The notes below the pieces were generated by a model that saw nothing but the letters and a program-made list of their open reading frames with translations, ran no database searches and was not told where the DNA came from. A DNA stretch of 64,000 bases from Agroathelia rolfsii (lineage: Eukaryota > Basidiomycota > Agaricomycetes > Amylocorticiales > Amylocorticiaceae), in the NCBI GenBank assembly GCA_018343915.1, contig JABRWF010000006.1, positions 3,224,001 through 3,288,000 on the forward strand, read 5' to 3'. Position 1 is the first letter of the stretch. Each line of letters begins with the position of its first letter. The translations under genes were made by a program, and so were the position numbers. Positions 56,515 to 64,000 of the stretch are shown piece by piece.

Positions 56515-59500
56515 CTATCCAGCAACCCAGAGTTATACCTGGAAATAAAGAAATTCCTATTTGATAGTACCAAATATAATTGGGAAAAAGTCAGTTAGGA
56601 TTTCCAGAATAAATTCTTCACTCTCTGTGTAGAAAGAATAATTCTTGCAAGAATATTCGGAAGATTTGACAAAGTTGAACCCTTCACATTTCTAGACAAA
56701 GAAGTAAGAGAAAACTCTCAAAACCATATAAAGTATCTTATCAAAATCACTTCAATGCCTCACAATTGGAGTATACCATACTTTACACCAGAGGAAATTA
56801 AAGATAAAGTTAGTCTTATAGATCTAGAGAGATTAGATGATATAATCTATCTCTATAATTCAGGTCATTGGGATAGTATACATCCAGGCCTAAATCTTAA
56901 AGATTTCAAGGAATTCCTAAAACAAAACCACTAGGAATATCTTACAAGTAACATAGATAAAGCTATTGAAAACTATAGCATATATCTATACCCTGTTGAA
57001 GATAACTTTATATCTTGGGAATTTATCTAAAAAATGGGAGAACTCCTAATTAAAGATATACCATTTGGATTCCCAGTCTTTAATGGATCAAATTAGGCAA
57101 AATTCTCAGTCAAATTCTATTTTCTAGCTAAGTCATTGCACATATAGCCAATGTACTCCAAAGGTTTACCAAAAGATGATACAACACCACTTGATAGACC
57201 CACCTTAAGCATTGTAGAAGTCTTACCATAAGAACTAGCCTCAGCAGCTGGTATATCTTGGGGAGAAGTAAAGAAAGTCATTCTAGCAAATGTATGGGAT
57301 CAAGCAGATGATTGTGCTAAAGGTTTACTTGGAGGATGTGTAAATGAAACTTGGGTAAATATTTTAATGACTAAAGAAACAGCATCCAAAATGTGGAAAA
57401 AGATATTTAAAGCTACCAAAGCTTAAAGACTAGCAGAAGGTCAAAGATACCATACTGAATTCTACTTATATAGAATTAGAATGGAAAAATCAATGGCTAC
57501 ACAAATTTCCAAAATGTAAGAGATCCAAACCAGAGTAAATGCCACAGGATTATCAATTGGTGAAAAAGATTTTATATCTTGTATTGGAGAAATTCTACCA
57601 GACACATATAGAATGATCTAGGGAAGCATTCTCAGAGCAGTGGGAGGATATGAAAAAGCTACAATTGACTTAGTCTATAGAGAACTCCAATAAGAACAAA
57701 CTATAAGGGAATCTCTTCATATAGGAAAAACTCATAGCCAATTTCATATGTCTAAAGGCCAGCAAAAATTCAAAAGAAAATTTAAAGGCTAAGGCAAAAC
57801 CCATAATTAGCAACAGCAAAGTAATAAAAACTATTGCAAAAATTATGGGAAATATGTTAAACATACTGAAGCTGAACATGTGGATAATTGGAAACCTCCA
57901 AATTGTCCAAACAAACAAAAGAAACCTCAAAAGGGAAAATCCAAAACAAACTAATCAAATAATGATTATCAAGAGGATGACTTTTCAGACTTAAACATCA
58001 CTAAATCCCAGTCTATGTATCAATCTGAAAAAGTTCAAGAGGATGAATTCCATTATCTTGTTGATTCTAAAACTAGTCACTACTCAACCTTTGATATTAA
58101 AGATTTCTTTTCATACAAAATTTTCCCAGAAAATAAGATCAAATACACAATAATATCTGATGGTACTAAACTCCCTATTAAAGGAATAGGTACTGTCAAA
58201 ATCAAACATGTTGATTCCAGTGGAAAAATACATATTCTAGATATCTCAAATATGAGATATATTCTAGACACCAAAGAAAGATTACTCTCACCTCAACAAA
58301 TATCCCAAAAAACAAATGGATATTGGGTAATCAGACAATCTGGAAAGATCATGGAATTAATCATCAATAAGAAAAAGATGCTAAGTGCATATATCAATCA
58401 AAATAACAATTTTGAGCTTAGAGGAAAAATCACTCAAAGCAAATATACCATGTCTTTACTCACCAAAGATGAAATACCATATAATCTAATACACCAAAGA
58501 TTTGCTCATGCAAATAAAGATGCAATTTTGCATATACCATCAAGTATAGTAGATGGACCAAGTGATATTGGAGCTACTACTGAAGAAACTTGTGAAGGAT
58601 GTGCAAAAGCAAAATCAATTAGAGCATCTCACCCTCCATCTCCAGACTGTGCAATATATCCAAATAATATAGTTTACTCAGCTGTTTACACATTACCAAT
58701 AAATGCTATAAGAAGTAATATCAAATATACTATAGTCTTCCTAGACAATACTACTTTATATTATACAATATATTTCTTATCATCAAAAGACCAAGTCTTT
58801 GAAGCATTTAAGAAATATGTAAACTGGTCAGAAAGACAATCTGAAAGAAAGCTACGTACATTTAGATCTGACAGAGGAGGAGAATTTATGTCTAAAGAAT
58901 TCCAAGCATATCTTGATTAATCAGGAATTGCTTGTGAAACATCTATTCCACATACACATCAGAAAAATGGTAGAGCTAAAAGAGTTTAAAGAACTATTCA
59001 TAAAAAAGCTAAAGCCATGAGAAAACATGCTAGAATGAAAGATGGTTTTTGGAAAGTATCCATGAAAGCAGCTTTATATATCTATAACTGTACCCCAACA
59101 AGGATTCAGAATTAAAAAACACCATATCATTCTTGGTATGGAAAACAACCAAATGTTTCCAGAATATGGATTTTTGGATGTCAAGCATAGATGACTATAC
59201 CAAAGGAAGGAAGGATTAACAAGCTCTCAGATAAAGCTAGAAAAGCAATATTCATAGGATATCTAGAAGGATCCAAAGGTTGGACATTATATAATCCAAT
59301 TACTAGAAAATCCTGGGATTTATTCAATGTGAAATTTGATGAACATATCTTTCCTATGAAAAACAAGAAACAGACTAGATATATACTACCTATTACAGAC
59401 CTAAAGCAATATTCTGCAATACTGTGATTTTAGCTATGAATACTATAATAATATATACTGTGAAATACTATGAAATATAAAGAATAATTAATGTGGCCTA

Positions 59501-60687
59501 ATCTAGGGCCAGAAGTAATACCTCTAGGGTTTCCAACCCTAAGATTACTTATAAGAATAGAACTATAATTAGGGTGACTATAATAACTGTGACTTATGAC
59601 TTGGACTTGTAGGAGCAGTATAGAGACAAGGAAATATTCTTTAAAGCTGATAGACACTTGAGGGGGACTTTAGACAGTGAGATAATAATACTAGAATTGA
59701 TAAAAGAGGTCTGTGAGATAGGGAACATCTCTTAGACCTTAAAGGTTTAAATATATGGTGATATACTATTGTTCTCTAGATTGCTATACTCTCCTAGCTT
59801 CTAACCCTTACTAAATACTCCAATATAACTCCTAGGATCCTCCTTGATTATTTCAGTGATTATCATGATGTGTTGTAGTTCCTATATAACTGTGATAGTG
59901 CCTGGAAGATAGAAAATGTAAAGTTACGCTCTTTTATGTGACATGACGCATGACATGTCACAACCAATGCAATAGTGAAAGAGAGCGGAAACAATGATAT
60001 ACCTTCTTCTAAGCCTTGGACTTAGAACTAAGCTATGATCAAATAATAGACTATGGTTTGCTGTAATATGCTATGACTTATAAGTAATATACTGTGAGAT
60101 GCTATATATCATAGCCTCTATACTATAATTTGTAGCTTGATAATAATAATATTAAATACCTAAGTAATTCCATAGTTATTCTGAATATATGCTGAAAGAT
60201 CATGGGTGTATACTTGGTAAACCTGAATATATACTTATTAAACATGAATAAATGCTATAGTTTCTATGGCATAGTATAACTATGGTTGTGACACTACCTT
60301 ATGAAAGTGAAGGAGATATATCTAATTCTGAAACTGCTTCTGAAAAAATCCTTTATCCTAGAACCTCAGAACCAGAAGAATATAGACATAGGGAATATAA
60401 CAAACCCTATCTCTACTAACTATAATGAAGATCTTTTATATCTTAAAGAATTAAAAGATATAGAGATAGAAGAACAAGAAATCCAATCAAGTCCATATAG
60501 AGGAGAAAGTATCTCAGATGCTTTTGGAAGATTCAAATATAGAAGATTTGGTCCATTAGAAGAATTCTTAGAGGAATACCAAACTAGAGAATTTAACCAA
60601 CCAATAGGAGAATCTAGTAAAAATCCTGCAGAAACATCTGGGCACCCTAGAAGAGAAACTAGGCCTAACCCAAGATACAAGGACTAT
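56515..60687 (+). pseudogene. Ty1/copia gag-pol remnant, interrupted by LTR copy F, lacking RT
   Basis: One frame can be followed from about 56540. Gag carries many TAG/TAA codons at expected Gln/Trp and a knuckle CKNYGKYVKHTEAEH whose second Cys is now Tyr. Next come a protease-like LVDSKTSHY, a GAG-pre-integrase HQRFAHANK...CEGCAKAKS and an integrase core (58015-59390). Of the D,D,E triad, VFLDNTT and FRSDRGGEF remain, but the Glu of NGRAERV is Lys (NGRAKRV). After the LTR at 59391-60293 the frame resumes and ends at RPNPRYKDY, just before reverse transcriptase, where a family-2 LTR starts. Confidence 0.88.
59391..60293 (-). repeat. Solo LTR family 1, copy F, perfect TSD CTACC
   Basis: Runs TATTACAGACC...GGTTGTGACA with CTACC at 59386-59390 and 60294-60298. 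Removing it and one CTACC rejoins the copia frame (RYILP to YESEGD), proving it came later than the copia insertion. Confidence 0.95.
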
Positions 60688-61613
60688 TGTTACAAGATGC
60701 TCATTGTACTATAAATTTATTTAGAATTTCTTGTTATTTTTCTGAATTTTTCCTGATTTTTCTCTATTTTTTGACATATAACTTGCATATTACATAAACA
60801 TTACATAATCACCCTGATAACTAAGCAAGTCATGTGACTAGTTACTGTGTGACTGGTCATCATGTGACAGCTAATCATATGACATATTATGTATGTACAA
60901 GTCTAGAACATGAGTCCAGACCAGGACATCATAATAGACTCATTATAATGCAATATTACACCATACTTAGCACCCCTGCGCACAGACTATGTACCAGTGC
61001 ACAGACCAGGTAGAATTAGTATATAACCCTATAGTGCCCCTACCTGAAGACCTAGATTTATTCTCTTTGTCTTCAGGTAAGCATAAATAGTGCCATGTAC
61101 TAAGTAGTAACTAACATAATAAAAACTTCATCTTCAGAGCCTATCTCCCCCTTCTTTCCCTCCCAAAATCCTCTCTGCTTTGTGCTAGGAGGTTACAAGT
61201 GTGCTTAGTGCTACTTGTAGTAAGGGTGTGCTTAGTGCTACCCTTGTGTATGTACATAAGACAGATCTAGCCCTCTAGATAACCATTTGTATTAGCAATA
61301 ATATAAACCATATTATGCTTAGTACACTTGCCCCAACAAAAGCTTTACACCTAGTTAGCCAGGGTTAAAATACCTCAACCCCTATCTGCATATACAAGAG
61401 AACTTGTGTCTTAACTATAGACCTTGCTTAAAAGTCTTGTAGACTTAGAGTAAAGCTTGATGATAGAAGAGCTCGAGTTTGAGTGATAGTAGAGACAGGG
61501 CATAAAGAAGTATACACCCCTGCATCCTAAGTCCTGGGAAGAGTAAAAAAGGCCTTACTGCCTACCCTATACCTTTAAGGGGTTTCTGTGGACTTTAGTT
61601 GAGTTTTGGTGAC
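60688..61613 (+). repeat. LTR family 2, truncated at its right end
   Basis: Begins TGTTACAAG and follows the family-2 sequence to gagttttggtgac, where the next family-2 LTR begins. The missing last about 27 bp should lie to the right of the inserted element, outside the window. Confidence 0.85.
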
Positions 61614-62569
61614 TGTTACAAGTTAATCTATGTACTATAAATTTATTTAGAATTTCTTATTATTTTTCCGAATTTTTCCTGATTTTTCTTGATTTTTTGG
61701 TATATAATATGTATATTACATAAGTGGACATTACATAAGCACTCTGATAACTAAGCAAGTCATGTGACCAGTCATCATATGACTAGCTCTTATATGACTA
61801 CTAGTTATATGATATATCATATAAGCAAGACCTAGAGTATAGGTCTAGACTATGATATCATTATAGACTTATTATAGTGCAATATCACATTATGCTTAGC
61901 ATTACTATGCACAGACCATGTACCAAGTGCACAGACCAGGTAGAATTAGTATATAACCCTGTAGTATTTTACCTAAAGACCCTAGATTTGTTCTCTTCAT
62001 CTTCAGGTAAGCATAAATAGTGCTTTGTATTTAATAGTTAGCTAACAGAATAATACTTTGTCTTCAGAGTCCCTATCTCTCCCTCCTTTCCCCTAAAAAT
62101 CCTCTCTACTCAGTGCTAGGAGGTTGTAAGCATGCTTTGTGCTGCTTACAGAAGAGATAAGCTTAGTGCAAGTCTCTGTATGTGCGCATAAGACAGGTCT
62201 AGCCCTAGTGGTGACCACTTGCATCTATAATAACACCAACATACATAGTGCTCAGTGCACTTAAGCAAGTAAAGGCTCTGCCCTGCACTTGTTGCAGTTA
62301 AGATACCCTGCACCCTTATTAGCATACACAAGATCTTTGGTGCTGTGACAGTAGACCTTGCTTAAAAGTTCAGTAAACTTGGAGTAAAGCTTGGTAATTG
62401 GAATACTCTGAAGTGAGTAATAGTTAAGACAGGGCACAAGGCATATACACCTGCGCATCCCAGGCCTTGGGAGTTGTAAAACAGCCATTACAGGCTACCT
62501 TGCATCTTAGAGAGGTTTACGTAGGTACTGGTTGAGTTTTGGTGGCAAGAGGCAGGTGTACTCTTGACA
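61614..62569 (+). repeat. LTR family 2, 5' LTR of the gag element
   Basis: TGTTACAAGTT...GTACTCTTGACA, 956 bp, inserted into the preceding copy of its own family and followed by a leader and gag. Confidence 0.88.
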
Positions 62570-63155
62570 TTAGAATAAATCTCCTCCTTTCTGTGCTAGT
62601 TGCTCTGTGCACTAGAGGTGGTGTAGTGAGCCATGTTATTTTGAGCAAAGAAACAATTACTGTAGAAATTAGTAGACTACCACAGTCATTTTACCTACAA
62701 AAGTAGTAGTCTTCATCTTCATTTTCTATTATCTTTGGGAGTATTCTTGGCCAGCTTGCAAGTAGTATTAGTATCCACAGTTGCATTGGTTTTTTCAAGC
62801 TATTAAAGGGAACTTCACCCAAGTAGATAGACAAAAAAGACTCCAGTCGCTACAAGTAGCCCAAAGATAATTAGACTATTAGTAGAATTAGGCCTAGCTC
62901 AAAGGGCAACAACAAAAAACTTTTATTCATTGTACAAATCACTTTGGGAGCCTCCAGTAATTACTATCAAGCTTGCCTATCATTTCACACCTAGACTATA
63001 ACCCTAGTTAAAACCTCAAGGAAGAAAGTGGTGAAGATACCTCTTCAGGAGAATACAAATCCTCCAACAAAGAAACTCCCACCTTTCTCCCTCTATTTCC
63101 CTTTGTACAAGTATCTGCCCTTCCTACCCCTTTTACCCTATGCGCACGATCTCCC
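62570..63155 (+). other. Leader of the family-2 element
   Basis: 586 bp between LTR and gag. No open frame of note. The short minus-strand frame at 63008-63193 is incidental. Confidence 0.55.
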
Positions 63156-64000
63156 ATGGCTGAGCAACCCCAACCCCCTGCTCTAGTTACCAATACTGAA
63201 CTGTTGCAAATACTAGTAGCAAACTAAACCACTATGATGCAATGGATCCAGAACCAATAAGGGTCTATGGCTAAACCAAAGGAAATTGGACATCCATCTC
63301 CTACATTCAATAGATAATGGATTAACTTTCACCCATTTGTCCAAAAGTTTCAGGCCCACCTTAAACTCAACCCTAGGGTATATATAACCAAGAAAGAAAA
63401 AGTCAAGTATCTTTTAGGCTTGATGGTGGATGGCATGACGGCATGGTCTAGCTTGTGGTATAATGAGATAAGATGTGCCAGAGAAGAAACAAGGGTAGAA
63501 GGACCGGTGACATTTGTCAAAGTACTTCAAAGCTTCAAAACATTATTTGGAGCTTTTAATGAAAAGGTTGCTATAAGAGACCAGCTAAGAAACCTCAGAT
63601 AGGGATCTACCTCTACAAGAAATTTTGGGATGGCCTTTATGCTACTAGGAAGGAGAACAGGGTTATCCAATAATGACCTCAGAGAGAAATACCTAGAAAG
63701 AATAAATATCAAACTCAGACGTATCATTACGGGTTAGGATAGGGATACATCCACCCTTCAACTCCTCATGAGCGTGGCACACAATGCCAAAGTCAACCCC
63801 ATAAAGGAGGAAATGTTGTTCAATTGGAGATATTGGTATAATAACAACCCATAGGTAGATCTCCAAAGAAGTAACCCAGATACTATAGACATTTTAGCAA
63901 CCATCTTAGGAGGGAAACCCAAGCTATCAAAAAACCTATTTATGAGTGCAGGATCTGCTCAGCAATCCTCCCCATTGCAAGTAGCTGCAACACAAAATCA
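63156..64000 (+). pseudogene. gag: Gypsy-type gag of the family-2 element, six in-frame stops, runs off the window
   Basis: From ATG at 63156 a single frame holds for 281 codons to the window edge with no indel. It resembles Retrotrans_gag: KVKYLLGLMVDGMTAWSSLW, then a FGAFNEKVAIRDQLRNL segment. Stops at 63225, 63258, 63315, 63600, 63735 and 63852 are TAA or TAG where CAA, CAG or CGA would suit, so each can be a single C->T change. Confidence 0.85.

Overview
The window looks like a stretch of basidiomycete (Agaricomycetes) nuclear DNA. The evidence is intron-dense genes with 45-90 nt introns (GT..AG, CTRAY-like branch sites), families typical of mushrooms and their relatives (DUF6533 and DUF6593 proteins, expanded GMC oxidoreductases, a small beta-trefoil lectin-like protein), and gypsy, copia and Helitron remnants. 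A Ceratobasidiaceae/Rhizoctonia-like host is my guess; the sequence alone does not settle it. I see no tRNA, rRNA or CRISPR array.

Layout. (1) 1-4115: 5' part of a Ty3/gypsy element on the minus strand (LTR, gag, pol with one nonsense codon), cut by the window edge. (2) 4.1-16.2 kb: an AT-rich, CpG-poor nest of solo and broken LTRs from at least four families. The nesting order can be read from target-site duplications (TSDs). (3) 16.6-38 kb: a gene-bearing island. It holds a four-exon membrane protein, a class-3-like lipase, three paralogous membrane-anchored GMC oxidoreductases (one with a single-base frameshift, one pseudogene, one intact), a beta-trefoil protein between them, and a DUF6593 protein. 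(4) 37.5-43.6 kb: a long stretch in which I recognise no gene. (5) 43.6-50.7 kb: a tandem array of three DUF6533 membrane-protein genes. The first has a complete reading frame; the second and third are decayed and each is split by a different solo LTR. (6) 50.9-53.2 kb: a decayed OB-fold protein gene followed by a Helitron N-terminal fragment. (7) 54.7-64 kb: nested LTRs, a decayed copia element and a decayed gypsy gag.

Two themes link the regions. Repeats are decaying by C->T / G->A changes, mostly at CpG and CpA. This shows in paired LTR copies, in CAA/CAG/CGA->stop changes, and in a TSD whose two copies changed in opposite ways while an empty homologous site keeps the original. The second theme is very small exons inside real genes. 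A 4-nt and an 18-nt exon are kept in all three GMC paralogues. An 8-nt exon, and possibly a 2-nt one, occur in two DUF6533 paralogues. These were found by forcing frame continuity with canonical splice sites and comparing paralogues; they are inferences that RNA data could test. Predicted proteins: membrane protein 399 aa, lipase 411 aa, GMC-A about 657 aa once frame is restored, GMC-C 658 aa, beta-trefoil 144 aa, DUF6593 193 aa, DUF6533 289 aa.
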